In this document: positions 10,801 to 22,196 of the stretch, piece after piece
Position numbering within the stretch: position 1 is the stretch's first letter
Layout: every line of letters starts with the position of its first letter
Origin: Auricularia sp. M13
Lineage: Eukaryota; Basidiomycota; Agaricomycetes; Auriculariales; Auriculariaceae
Length of the DNA: 64,000 nt
Reading direction: 5' to 3'
Assembly (NCBI GenBank): GCA_037042915.1
Contig: CM073203.1
Location: 2,356,001-2,420,000 of the forward strand
Notes under the pieces: model-generated
The model's input: only the letters and a program-made list of their open reading frames with translations
Told to the model about the DNA's origin: nothing
Databases searched by the model: none
Position numbers and translations under genes: made by a program

Positions 10801-13578
10801 AGGATCTCTTGCCAGCGGTTGTACCAGAGAAGGTCACCGGGGAAGACCCAGTTCTTCGAGTACGGGACCTCAGAGCCGAAGTGCGTGGAGAACCAGGGCG
10901 AGACCTAAGGATATCGTAAGTATAAGGAATTTTTGGGAATGAAACGGCTTACAGGAGCGATGAGGCCCTTGCCGCTGCCGAGCTCCTTGAGGTAGGCTTG
11001 GTCACCTTCCAAGACCGTAACTTCCTTGCCGTCCTTCGGCGCCTTGTTGTTACCGTCGTTGGGCCATCCCATCCAGTTGAGGGCGCCGTCGAGCTTGGAG
11101 AAGTCGCCCATACCAGGGTGGAAGTTAGGCGCCATGTAGAGGTCCATGCCAGCGGTCGCGCGGACGGTGTCAACGTCGAGGGCATCGCCGGCGAACGACG
11201 AGACGAAGACCTTGCCGTCGACCTTGAGCTGAGCTGGGAGGACACCGTACTTCTTGACCATCTCGCCGACGCGGCCGGCCTCGCTAGCGTCCTTGAACCA
11301 GTTGAAGTCGAACGAAATGAAGACCTTCATGTCGTTGTTGGCCGCAGACTCGTAAGCGTAACCGAGTTGGGTCTACACCGTAGATAACTCTGTGAGCATG
11401 CATCTCGTGTGTAGAAGATTAACCAATACGCACGTCAGTGTAAGGGTCAACACCGATGTTCAGCGCAAACGCGTCAATGCCGATGGCCTTGGCGCGCTTC
11501 ATGTCGTCGTCGAAGTCAGCCGCGCTCTGACGGTTGGAGACGATGCCAATCATGAAGTGGGAGAAGCTACAAAGTCAATTAGCAAGTGCTCATAAAGGAG
11601 TTGGTGTACATACACAAGCTGGCTGTTGCCATCGCCGGCGGGCGGAGCAGGCGCGGGGTCGGTCGGCGGGGCCGGGTCCGAAGGAGCGGGGTCAGAGGGA
11701 ACGGGGTCCGAGGGTGCTGGGTCAGAGGGAGCAGGGTCCGACGGGGCCGGGTCCGAGGGCGCTGGGTCCGAGGGAGCGGGGTCCGAAGGAGGCGCGGGAG
11801 CGCTCGAACCTCCACCAACGACAGTACCGACGTAGATGTTGAAGTTGTTTACCTAAAGCACCTCTCAGCTACCGAATGCTATGAGCGACACTCGACGCTC
11901 GTACCTCGCACTGGTCAGAGATATCCAGGCCACCGTCGCCAGACAGCACGTTGGCGCCGTCGCGGGTGAGCGCGAACGACTGCTTGCCGACGCCCATGGG
12001 CGCGGAGACAGTCGTCACACCAGCCGGGGCGTCGATCTCGGTGGTCGTGCCGCCGGAGGTGATGACGACCTTGCCGGGAGCCGTGAGCATGGCGATGACG
12101 AAGACGGAGTCGCCGTCGAAGTCGGCGCCGTTGGGCGGCGCAACGGGGTCGGAGCACGTGGCGCCCTTCGGGGCGGGACGGTAGTAGTAGACAAGTTCGT
12201 CCTTCTCGACGGTGACAGACTTCTCGCCCGCCTTGAACGCCTTGATGTACGCAGCGGCGACATCGCGCAGGCCGTCGTGAGGCATGTCGCGGACCCACTT
12301 GACTGCGCCAGTCGGGCCACCAGCATAGCTGAGAGATCGAACGGTAAGCAGGGACTCGTTTCCTTCATACGTCCCGACTTACACATGCTCGTCCTCAGGA
12401 TGGAGAGGGCCGATGTAGTGAGACTCGCCGAAATCTACGCAGCAAAGTCAGAATCCATGATGAGATGTTGACAGTCGGGACCGAACTCACCGTTCCAGGT
12501 GATGATCTCGATGAACTGCGGCGCCATCTGCAGAATCTGGTCCCAGCGCGAACCCCAGAGGTAGTCCGAGTAGAAGATCCAGTTCTTGCTGTAGGTGTCC
12601 GGACCGTAGTGCGTGAAGAACCACGGCGAAACGGCTACGTTCATGATTGAGAACCAGCACAAACTCGCGAACAAAGTCACTCACGAGCCATGTATGGCTT
12701 TCCGCCGAGGTTCTTGATGTACTCGTTGTCGAGGTCGGTGGTCATGTTGCTGTTGATCGGCTGGTTGCCTGTGTTCGGCCACTGCACGCACACGCATGAG
12801 GACAGTTATCGAGATGACGATGCTGGGAGACTCACAGCAGACCAGGAGAAACCGCAATCGGCCTCGCCGTTGATGAACGAGCCGGGCTGCCAGTTCGGGC
12901 AGGCGAAGAGAGGAACGCCTGCAGCGGACTCTGCAGCGCGCCATGGGAAGTTGTCGCTGGAGTGGCGGTATGAGTGGCGCAATCCCGGGCTTGACGAGCT
13001 CAAACATTTGACATACCCGACAAAAGACGACACAAAATGCTTTCCGTCGTACTTAAGCTGGCCGGGGGAAGAGTCAAACTTCTTGATGTACTCGCCAATG
13101 AGGCCGACGTCTCCCGCGTTCCAGTAAGCGAAGTCGAAGCTAATGAAAACCTTGAAGCCGGTGGCTTCAGCAGCGGCGTAGGCGTAACCCAGCTGCTCAT
13201 CGTTGTACTTGTCCTTGCCTGTCAGTCAAAGCGCAGCAACTCGTGAGCAATTCCATCAGCGACCTTGCATTGCGCTTTGACGTACCAATGTTGAGAGCGA
13301 ATGCATCAATGCCGATGGAAGCGGCGAGCTTCATGTCGGCCTCCCTGCACGCTCAACATTGTCAGGAACCATCCAGAGGTGAACACGGTGTGAGGTGCGA
13401 CGCACCAAGCGGCCTGATCGTACGTCTCGACGATACCGACCATGAAGTGCGCGGCGACAAGCTTTCCGCTGTCCGCGCGCTTCTCCGCGGCGCGCGCAGG
13501 AGTGTTGGCAGGCAGTGCATTGACAAAGGCACCAGAAGTTAAAAGTGCGGTGGAGAGAAGCGACCTCGAAAGCCGCAT
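7848..13578 (-). CDS. triple-domain GH71 alpha-1,3-glucanase (mutanase)
   Basis: I read one secreted protein of roughly 1,550 residues with about 18 short introns. It begins at the ATG at 13578 with a signal peptide (LSRSLLSTALLTSGAFVNAL). Three GH71 catalytic domains follow: domain 1 about 13480-11830, domain 2 about 11560-10110, domain 3 about 9675-8200. Each shows family landmarks: HFM(V/I)GIV near the start, GIDAFALNIG, KVFISFDF, VSPWF and TWND(Y/F)GESHYIGP. GH71 enzymes cleave alpha-1,3-glucan of fungal walls. The linkers are Pro-rich: SDPAP repeats after domain 1, and PPVTSDPAPQ repeats after domain 2. Each linker runs into the next domain through an in-phase GT-AG intron (NSQL then VFSHFMIG; SSKL then VFSHFMIG). 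Domains 2 and 3 have no start codon, signal peptide or promoter of their own. Domains 2 and 3 are nearly identical; domain 1 is diverged. The tail after domain 3 is basic and ends GRFHIEFDE at 7848. Three separate genes is the alternative, but it fits less well. Confidence 0.82.
9830..9925. repeat. 30-bp repeat in GH71 linker 2
   Basis: A 30-bp unit is repeated about three times on the minus strand and encodes PPVTSDPAPQ. It lies between GH71 domains 2 and 3 and forms an extended, probably O-glycosylated spacer. Confidence 0.7.
11650..11795. repeat. 15-bp repeat in GH71 linker 1
   Basis: About nine units of a 15-bp motif encode SDPAP or SDPVP on the minus strand. They form the spacer between GH71 domains 1 and 2. 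Such coding minisatellites commonly vary in copy number between strains. Confidence 0.75.
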
Positions 13579-13669
13579 CGTCGCTGAGAAAAGAAAAAAA
13601 TGAAGAAGAAAGAAAAGCGACGATGGGAGAAGGGAGAATTGGGAGAACACGGGCTCGGGCACGCTCGCC

Positions 13670-13676
13670 CTTATAT
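13670..13676 (-). promoter_or_regulatory. TATA box of the GH71 gene
   Basis: The minus strand reads CATATAAGGG about 95 bp upstream of the ATG at 13578. It is the only TATA-like box at a sensible distance upstream of any of the three GH71 domains, which supports a single transcript. Confidence 0.5.
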
Positions 13677-13699
13677 GAAGTGCGCAGCAGGCATCCTGC

Positions 13700-14747
13700 C
13701 CATCAGGTGATTGACAAAAAGGTGCCGGGTAAGGACGCTATCTCGGAAGAGAAGCAGAGGCCCATCAGCATTGAGAGAGATAAACTGCAGTGGTTGTCAT
13801 GATGCTTCTTCTTAAAGACAACACTGCCCCGCGGAGTGAAGATTAATGCAAGTCGGCAGCGAAAGCAATTGCCTCCAGAACGCAGCAACATTTCACAGAT
13901 GGGAGCTGGTCGAACTGAGAGCATGCGTCGGATCAAGGATATGGGTCAGCGAATGAGATAGATTCGCCCAAGTCCCAGTTAGGCAAAAGTATGACCGTCA
14001 TAGCAACGCATGGTCCCGAAGGACCGTATAGATCGTCCAGCAATTGACAGTGGCGTTGCTCGTGAGGTGATGCATTATCTGAGCTGGCACGGTGACGGCC
14101 AGGTGCGACTGAGATCCCGCTGACTATTCAGGCGCACGATGCGCGGAAGTGCGGAGGCGTCATATAGCCCATTCAAGACATATGGATGCAGATGGTTTGG
14201 CGACTGAGCGCTAGTGAGCACTGCAGAGATGCGCCAGCGAAGTTGAGCCAGTTTTGCGAGCAGAGCGGCAACAAATAGCCGTAAACAGCATTTTCGGCCC
14301 TGCTCTGGCCGCCGAGCAAAATGCTGGCCGTGGCTCGTAGATATTACGCTCCAGTGGTGTTTCATATTATCGAGCCTCGATGCGCACTGGGAATAATGCC
14401 AGCCTGAGCTCCAACTTCTGAAGGGCCCGATAATCAGAGTGATCATTAACCATTTTCCCGTCATGGTCTTGTTCAAAGCCTCCTGTTGGTTACTTACAGA
14501 TGGGATGGGCACGAGCCTAGGGAAGACAGTGCTCTCCTGCCCAGCCTTGCGAGAAATCCTCCGAGTTTACTGTCGAGGTACCTATGCGGTTCTTCGAAAG
14601 GAATGAGCAGGATTGACGGCGCGAAAGTCTGAAGCCAGTTGTTCGAAGGGACCAGATCTACGACTTAGCAGGCTGGAGTTGACGTTGCTACGTGCTCTTA
14701 GATTACAGTTTATTCCGTCTGAGTCTAGTTCCACTTCCACAGCACAA
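13700..14747. other. intergenic region, nothing recognised
   Basis: This stretch holds the upstream region of the GH71 gene and the 3' flank of the HRD3 gene. Open frames up to 145 codons occur but show no protein family or exon-like structure. Confidence 0.45.
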
Positions 14748-17700
14748 TCACAGTACGACACCTTGAGGCTGGAAGGGCGGTTGCGGCGGTGGTGCACCAG
14801 CAGCAGCAGCAGCATTCTGCTCCTCTTCCTGCCGTCTTCGCTCCGCCCACCGTCCGCGCGCCCACATGAGGCCCGTGACAGTGGCGCAGAGCAGCAGCAG
14901 AATGACCGTGTCCGAGAAGTCGTCCTCCTCCTCCCCATCATCGTTGTGTCTCCTCGGGCGCGGGTTGCCATCCCAGTAATCGTCCGCGCCGTACTCGTCT
15001 TGGGCGGCGGCGGCCTCGGCATTGCGCCGCTCGCGCGCCCACTGGATGGGGTCCTCGTCCGGCGTCGGCTCGCGGTCGGCGTCCACGGGCCCTCCGCCCT
15101 GCTCGCCGCCGTCCGCCTGGCCACCCTCGCCGACCTGGCCGCCCTCTTGCGCGCCCTTTCCGCCGGCCGCGTCGCCGCCCTTGCGCCCGCGCAGCCGCCG
15201 CACGAGCTCCTCCTTCGCGCGCCGGAGATGGCCGCCCTCCTCGTCGCCGTCGTCGCCCCACACGCTCAGCGCGCGCTGCTTGCCGCCGGTTCCCGTCAGC
15301 GACGCCCACAGCGCGCGCGCGTGCAGCTTGACGAGCGAGAGCACGATCGGGAAGTACGCCTCGGCGTTCGTCTCGAGCGCCATGTCGTAGTAGCGCTTCG
15401 CCAGGTGGAAATCTTGCGTCACGCCGCGTCCATTCTCGTACATCCATCCCAGGTTCCACATGGCCAGCGCGCTCACGTGCGTCTCCACGGCCGAGTGGTA
15501 GTACCCTGCAGCCTTCTCCCACCGCAACGCCTCAGGCTCGTCTTCGACGCCCAGACCGTGGTAGTAGTAATCCCCGACCTTGACCAACGCGTCGATGTTG
15601 CGCTGTGCTGAGGAGCGCATCCAGAATTTGAGCGCCACACGTGCCGTTTCATTGTTGACCGGCGTCGCAAACGGCGTATGACGCAGGCTGTTCTTGTCTG
15701 CGCAGAAGCTCGTCAGCGGCATGCGTGTCGACAAAGGACAAGAAAATACCCTGGTCGAGGACGTAGGCCAAGTTGTTCTGTGCGGACTCGTAGCCCCGCT
15801 CAGCAGCTAAGTACCACCGGAGAATGGCACCCTCTTTATCATCGCGGAACCACAGCGCCTCGGCCTCGCCCAGAAGGTCCTCAAGCCACGAGCCGCGCTC
15901 CACGACGTGCTTGTAGAACGAGACCGCGTACGAGCACGATCCCAAAAGTCCGGCGGTCTTGTACGCATTGGCAGCGTGGATTTGCGCAATGTAGTAGTAC
16001 GCCTCGAACGGCGAGCCGTTCTTGATAGCATGCTCGAAATACATGATCGCGTGCTGCAGGTCGCCGCGCTCTACATATACAATCATCAGCGGAAGGCCAG
16101 AACCAGGAAGTCAAGACGTACGATAATAATGCTTGCCGAGGTTGACCTGGGCCTCTGCGTGGTCTTGGTTGGCAGCGATGGCAAATTGCGCGAGCATCTT
16201 CTTCGTATCCTTGACGCCGTCGACGAGACCGTCGCGCCAAATAATACCCAGCCCATTCGCGCACTCGGCGTTGGCGTTCTCCGCGCCGCGCTCGAACCAC
16301 ATCTTCGCGACGCGCGCGTCCTGCTTGACGCCCTCGCCGCGCAGGTACATCCGACCGAGGTACGCGCTCGCGATGCCCGCGGCGATCTTCTGGCCGTCCG
16401 TCGCACCGTCGCGCCGGTGCGAGAGCGGGCTCGCCGGGTTGTCGCGCGGCCAGACGTGGCGCGCAATGCGCAGGAAATATGCGCGCGCGCGGTGGTAGTC
16501 GCGCGGGACGGCGCCCACGGCCTCCGCCCCGCCCGAGATCCCGCCTCCTACGGTGTACAGGCTGCCCTGGTAGAAGATGCGCCCCAGCCGCAGACCGAAC
16601 TCGATGTCGCCCCGGTCTGCGTTAAACTGCAACAGGTGAGGGCTGATTCTTGCCAAGAATGCAACAATTGGCTTACCTGGTAATACTCGACGACGTCGGA
16701 CCATTTCTCGCCTGCAGCGCGGGCGCGGTAGGCGCGAATAACGTTCCGGTTAATATTCATGCCCGTCGACGCCACACTCGCGCCAATACCGTGCACGCCG
16801 CCGTCGAAATCTGACAAGCGCGTTGGCAGCAACGGCAGTGAACGACCGCCCGGAGGCCCGTTCAGGAAGGCAGTCATGGCTACAGACGACATTAGCGATT
16901 GAGCAAAGCGTTCGCAGGGCGCATACCTTTATCAGCAGCCGACTCATACCACTGCAGCGCAGCCATGCAGTCTTCTTTGACGCCAATTCCCGACCAATAC
17001 CTGAAGCCCAGCGACATTTCTGCGCCATAGTCGCCGGCATTGGCGGCGAATGTGTAGTACAACAGCGCTTTCGCCTGGTCAGCCGTTGTCGCGTTGCCGT
17101 AGCCTGTTGCGTGGAAAAATGCGACCATGGCTTGCGAAGTAGCGTTGCCTGTGAGTGATGCATGCTGGGAGAACAGATTGAAAGCGCGTTTTGGGTGTCG
17201 AGGTAATATTGCGGGTGGGAACTATGACAAGTCAATAAAATATGGGCCAGGAGAGCCAATACAGCGTACTAATGATATGTGAGCCAGCTTGAAGAGAGCG
17301 TCGAGGTTGCCCAAGTCCGAGGAGTATTGCAACAAGTCAATAACTTTGGAGGCGCGCCGCCGGGCGTCCTCGTGTCGTCTAGAGGTAATGGCCTCCTTTC
17401 CAGTCACATAGCCAATAGCCCGGGAGATCCAAGGCTGATATATGAGCCGCAGTGCTATTCGAAGGGCACCGGATATGGGACCCTGGTACGAGGAGAACAA
17501 AGCAGCCTCGCCGTCGGTGTTCTGCGTCGGCAATGGTGTCGAGGGCAACGAATCAAGCGTATGCAAGGCTCTTTCATAAGCCTTAGCAGCTGAGACGGTC
17601 GTTCAGAGCGAATACACTGGTTGCAGGCTCAAGCCAAGTACCTTCGGCTGCTCGATCGACAGTATCTGGTGTTGCCTGCCGAATATTAGCTTATGCTGAT

Positions 17701-17812
17701 TTCATGATATTTCGCGCACATTATCGGCTGTGCCTTCGCTTCCCAGAGGCTCCTGGGTGGCTTGCGCCAGGACGCTCGGGGCGAGCAGAACGACGAAGAG
17801 AGCCTTGCGCAT
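14748..17812 (-). CDS. HRD3: HRD3/SEL1L-like ERAD adaptor with Sel1 repeats
   Basis: A multi-exon gene runs from the ATG at 17812 to the stop at 14748. It starts with a signal peptide (MRKALFVVLLAPSVLAQA). Two short introns bring in AYERALHTLDSLPSTPLPTQ in phase. Sel1-type repeats follow over most of the length, for example LGFRYWSGIGVKEDCMAAL, GDYYYHGLGVEDEPEAL and LGWMYENGRGVTQDFHLAKR. Near the C-terminus comes an acidic, low-complexity stretch, then one membrane segment (TVILLLLCATVTGLM) and a short basic, Pro-rich tail. Signal peptide, Sel1 array and C-terminal membrane anchor match HRD3/SEL1L. That protein recruits misfolded ER substrates to the HRD1 ubiquitin ligase from the luminal side. 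I infer orthology from this architecture. The gene looks intact. Confidence 0.85.
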
Positions 17813-18256
17813 ACGTGGTTCGGCTACTGCCGATTGCGCGTTCTGGCTCTTGGCGTCCCGCCACGTGGAAGTCCAAATTCAAGGGCTCAGTTTCTATCCA
17901 CATATTCCGGCGAACAGACTCCTTCTCATTTTTCTTACTCATGATCAGTTTGTCTTCAGAATCAAGGTTGTGACGGCAGTTACTGTCTCAGCGGCGCCGG
18001 AAGTGGTACTACGGTAGCGTATTGCTACGTTCCGCAGGCCCTTGTTCGAGTGAACGTCTCGTTGTATCTGGTATAGTTCAGGCGTGTGAAGAACACAAGA
18101 CAGCGCGTTTTGATGTCGTTGCATCGTTCTTTTGCAGAGCCTGAGACTGTGTTATTGGATTCTTTTCTAGGCCCGAGCTAATTATCTAGTACAAGACCAG
18201 CCACACTAGGCACACCCCCCTATTCACCTCTCCTCTCCCTCTGACCTTACCCCACG

Positions 18257-19107
18257 ATGACCCCAACAAGACGCAGGCTCTCAATTTCGTCTCTGTCGTC
18301 CGTCGCGTACGGCTGCGTTAAGCTCGGCCTCGGTGTCACTGTGGCCGCTGGCGCTGTGGCATATGCTGCCGTTCAGGTTTACCGCGGGTTCGTCTCTGCT
18401 GTCTGACACTGTCGGCATGCCCTCATTATATCGCAGGCCTCACGCCCTAGAAGAGGACGACTTTACCACTACTCACGATGCAAATGACATGAAGACCAAG
18501 ACAAACGGTGTATCACGCGCGGACGAGACGACTGAAGCGTGAGTGCGGTCTCATGCTTCGAGCTCGGCGATTGAAACCTGATTCCCCTTCGCTAGCCACA
18601 CCGTAGACAACGCCAACGACATTGCGGACGACCCCAACGAGCACTCTCACAATGCCAGCGAACATTCCGCGAGCACGCCCGAGCCCGAGCCGTGAGTACC
18701 AGTGTCGTCATAACTCACAGCATCCAGTGCTAACCGCCGCGTTTTCAAGGACGCCTCCCGACAGCCCGCTGCCCGAGACGCCCATCGACATGGTGCACCG
18801 TGACGATTCGAAGGTCGAGCAAAACCAGAAGTCTCCCTCTCCGCCGCTCCCACGACACAGGAGGAAGGTCTCGTTTGCTCCTATTCCCGAGACCGAGGAG
18901 GCAACCTTCACGTCGGAGCCCATCGCAGTCATCCAGGTTGAACCCATCGCCACGGTGAAGCCGCCGCCGCCTATGACCGAAGCAATCGCAACGCAGACCG
19001 CTCCGACAAAGACCGTCAAGAAGAATAAGAAGAAGAGCCAGAAAAAGAAGAAGACCTCAGCTCAGACTAACTCGACTCACGCTCAAAACACGGTCGTTTC
19101 GTCGTGA
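18257..19107 (+). CDS. hypothetical single-pass membrane protein with Lys-rich tail
   Basis: A four-exon gene reads MTPTRRRLSISSLSSVAYGC at its N-terminus, followed by a hydrophobic segment (VKLGLGVTVAAGAVAYAAVQ). Three GT-AG introns join in phase, the first after VYRG, the second after TTEA, the third after PEPEP. The middle is acidic and rich in S, T, P and E. The last exon contains HRRKVSFAPIPE, a pattern that resembles phosphorylation or phosphatase-docking motifs (RVxF-like KVSF). It ends with a Lys-rich cluster and STHAQNTVVSS. The length is about 230 residues. I do not recognise the family. It lies about 270 bp upstream of GPI13 on the same strand. No function is assigned. Confidence 0.7.
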
Positions 19108-19378
19108 GATTGGTGCGATCTGGAACGCCTTGGTCCTTTTCTATTTGCTACCATGTAAAATTTTCGTCTTTTCTGCCAGTATTATTTTCTCTATACGATC
19201 CGTATTACGACTGAACCTGAGATGACCGAAAAAGATCTACAGACACAGTGAGACACGCATTTTCAGTTTGGGCGCTTGACGGCAGATTCCGCACTTTGAC
19301 CTCTCGACGCGTCGTGCGAGCATGACACGGATATAGTCTCAGATACTTGGCGCAGTATCCCGGCGTACGCGATTCAGG

Positions 19379-22196
19379 ATGCAAAAACACGTATTTACGC
19401 TGCTGGGCGTGTCGCTGCTGCATCTGGCTGGCATAGTCCTCTTCTGTCGCGGGTTTCTCCTTTCACGCCGCGCGCTGGACCGCATCAACACCTGTTCTCC
19501 GGTCGATAGCTCTGTGGAATGCACTCTTCCAGCGACACATAAACGAGCCGTAGTGCTCATAATCGACGCTCTGCGCTTCGACTTTGTCTCTCCATCGCCG
19601 CCGGAACCGCGCTCGCCATATCACCACAATATTCTTACCTTGCCCAGAGAGCTCTCTGCCAAACAGCCGGATCGCTCCTTCCTGTTTCATAGCTATGTGG
19701 ATCCACCTACGACGACGCTTCAGCGAATAAAAGGTATCACCACCGGCTCTCTGAGCACGTTTGTCGATATGGGCAGTAATTTTGGAGGCAGCGAAATCAA
19801 GGAGGATTCCCTCATTGTGCAGCTCATGCGCAACCGCAAGACCACGGCGTTCATGGGCGACGATACCTGGTTGACCGTCTACCCGACGGCGTTTAACATC
19901 AGTCACCCATTCGACTCGTTCAACGTCGAGGATCTCCATACCGTCGACAACGGTGTCATTTCGAACATCTTCCCGCTGCTCCAACGCGCCTCGCCGCAGT
20001 GGGATGTCCTTGTTGGGCATTTCCTCGGTGTGGACCACGTCGGACACCGCGTTGGGCCGGACCACCCCTCCATGCGCCAGAAGCTAGCGCAGATGGACGA
20101 TGTCCTCCGCCGGATTGTGCAGCTGCTGGACGACGACACGCTGCTCGTCGTGCTCGGAGACCACGGCATGGACGAGAAGGGCGACCATGGCGGCGACGGG
20201 GCGCGCGAGACGAGCGCGGCGCTGTGGTTTTACAGCAAAGGAGTCCCGCTCTCGTCACCGTCGGCATCTGGGTTATATCCTGCGGCGCTCACACCGCTTA
20301 CGCGCTTTGTGGGCGCCGAGCATGAGCATCGGCTCGTGCAGCAGATAGACCTGGTGCCCTCGCTCGCGCTGCTCCTCGGCCTGCCCGTGCCGTTCAACAA
20401 CCTCGGCACCGTCATCCCGGAACTGTTCGGCGCGCGACTCGACGCGGCGCTGCAGGTCAATGCGCAGCAGATCTGGAATTATCTGAAGGAGTACCGCGCC
20501 AGTGCCTCCGGCGGCGAGCTCGACGCGTCGTGGAATGCGTTATCCGCCGCGTGGGATGCAGCGAAGGACAGTGCGGGGCGCACACATTTCACGCGTCTTG
20601 CACTCAGCTCTTGCCGCGCGCTCTGGGCCCAGTTTAACGGCACGCTGATGCTCGTCGGCCTTGTCCTCATCGCCGTCGGGACAGCGTTGACGCTCTTCCT
20701 GTTCCTGACATATGGCAATGCGGCTTCGCAAGGCTCGCAGTCGAGGCCGTGGCGTCTGCATACATTTCCCTGGTCTGCGCTACCAATTGTGCTGCAAGCG
20801 TTGTCGCTACTTTCGAACTCTTTCATCCTCTGGGAAGACCGCATGTCGCTCTTTCTCCTCATCTCCTCCACCGCGCCCTCCTTCCTCACAGCGCTGGTGT
20901 CCCCCGACGCGCGCCTGCGCAACCGCTTGCTAGGCTATACGATGCTGCTCGCCCTATGCGCACGCCTGATGAGCCTCAGCACTGTGTCGCGCGAGGAGCA
21001 GGCGCCCTACTGCCACGAGAAGCAGAAGTCGTACTGCTCCGCGACGTACTACGCCACGGGCGGCAGCCAGGCTCCGCCGCTCCTCGCCCTCGTCCTCGCC
21101 CCGCTCGCCGCGGCGGTCCTCCCGGAAGTCCTGCGACGCATGTTGGCCATAAGCGCGAGTGACCGTGGGCCCATGCGCGCGTTGCTGACATATCTCGTGC
21201 GCGGCGCGCTGCTCTGCGGGTCCGCCTGCTGGGTGCTCGAGTACTTCGAGTCGTCCGCCTCTGATACGTCGACGGCATCAACGCTCCGCCTTGCGCGCAC
21301 AATCATCTCGCGCACGTCGCTTCTCACTACCATCGTGGGCGGTGGCGCTTTCTGGTGGTTCGGCCCGCTGTGTCTGGACGTGCACCGCAGCGCCGATGGC
21401 AAGCGCGTCGAGGTTCTCGGCTTCGCCAACGCGGTCGGCGCGCCGTTCCTCCTTTTCGTCGTCCTCCTTGGCGGCGTACCGCTGTGGGCGACGACGCAGC
21501 TCACAGGGCAGATCATACTGCTGCTCGCTCTGACTGCGCTACTCGCGTGGCTGGAGGTGGTCGATTCGGTACGCGACATCCGAGCGCTCCGTAGTCCCGT
21601 AGCAATACCAGCACAGGCTGAGTCGACGCCGCCTGTTGTAACATTTGCGGAATGTGCGCCCGTCGCTCTGCTAGCGCAGCTTGCGTTCTTCGGTACCGGT
21701 CATCAGGCTACGATGCAGTCCATCCAGTGGAAGGCCGCTTTCCTGCTCTCGCGTACGCTCCAGTATCCCTGGGCGCCGATCCTCGTCGCCATCAACGCAT
21801 TTGGACCGCTGCTTGTCTTCGGCGGCATGGGTAGTGTCCTGCTTGGCGCATGGTGCGCCGGTCCGCGCGGACTTGCTCAGGTATGGCTCTCACGGTGATT
21901 TTCGCGCGCATCCCTCGCTGATGTCCGCTCAGACGGAACGCAACGCAACGCGTGCCGCACTCGGCGTCATGCTCTACTTTTCGGCCCTCCTACTCGGCGC
22001 AGCGACCTCAGCCGCAGCACTGCGCAGACATCTCATGGTCTGGAAGGTCTTTGCGCCGCGGCTTATGCTGGCGTGCTGTGCGCTGTTGGCCGTCGACCTC
22101 GGTGTGCTGCTTGCCCTCGGCCTAGGCCTCCAGCGCGTGCTCGTCAAGGTTCGGCATGTCTTTAGAAACGTGCCAGGTGTGGCGGACGGCTTATGA
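19379..22196 (+). CDS. GPI13: GPI ethanolamine phosphate transferase 3 (PIG-O/GPI13)
   Basis: Two exons (19379-21880 and 21933-22196) encode about 921 residues. The enzyme adds phosphoethanolamine to the third mannose of the GPI anchor in the ER membrane, the group later linked to proteins. An N-terminal hydrophobic segment is followed by FCRGFLLSRRALDRI. The alkaline-phosphatase-like luminal domain holds VVLIIDALRFDFV, YVDPPTTTLQRIKGITTGSL (the conserved catalytic Thr region), GDDTW, GHFLGVDHVGHRVGPDHPSM and LGDHGMDEKGDHGG, all metal-binding or catalytic motifs of the family. The C-terminal half has roughly ten or more membrane segments. GFLLxR near the start and VDHVGHRxGPDHP favour PIG-O over PIG-G/GPI7. 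It appears complete, and the intron has GT-AG ends in phase. Confidence 0.9.

Noticed and set aside
7848-13578. Three separate tandem GH71 genes
   Set aside because: Domains 2 and 3 lack start codons, signal peptides and promoters, while in-phase introns join them to the preceding linkers.
14613-15611. 332-codon plus-strand open frame
   Set aside because: It is antisense to HRD3, is Arg/Leu/Ala-rich from codon-composition mirroring, and has no domain.
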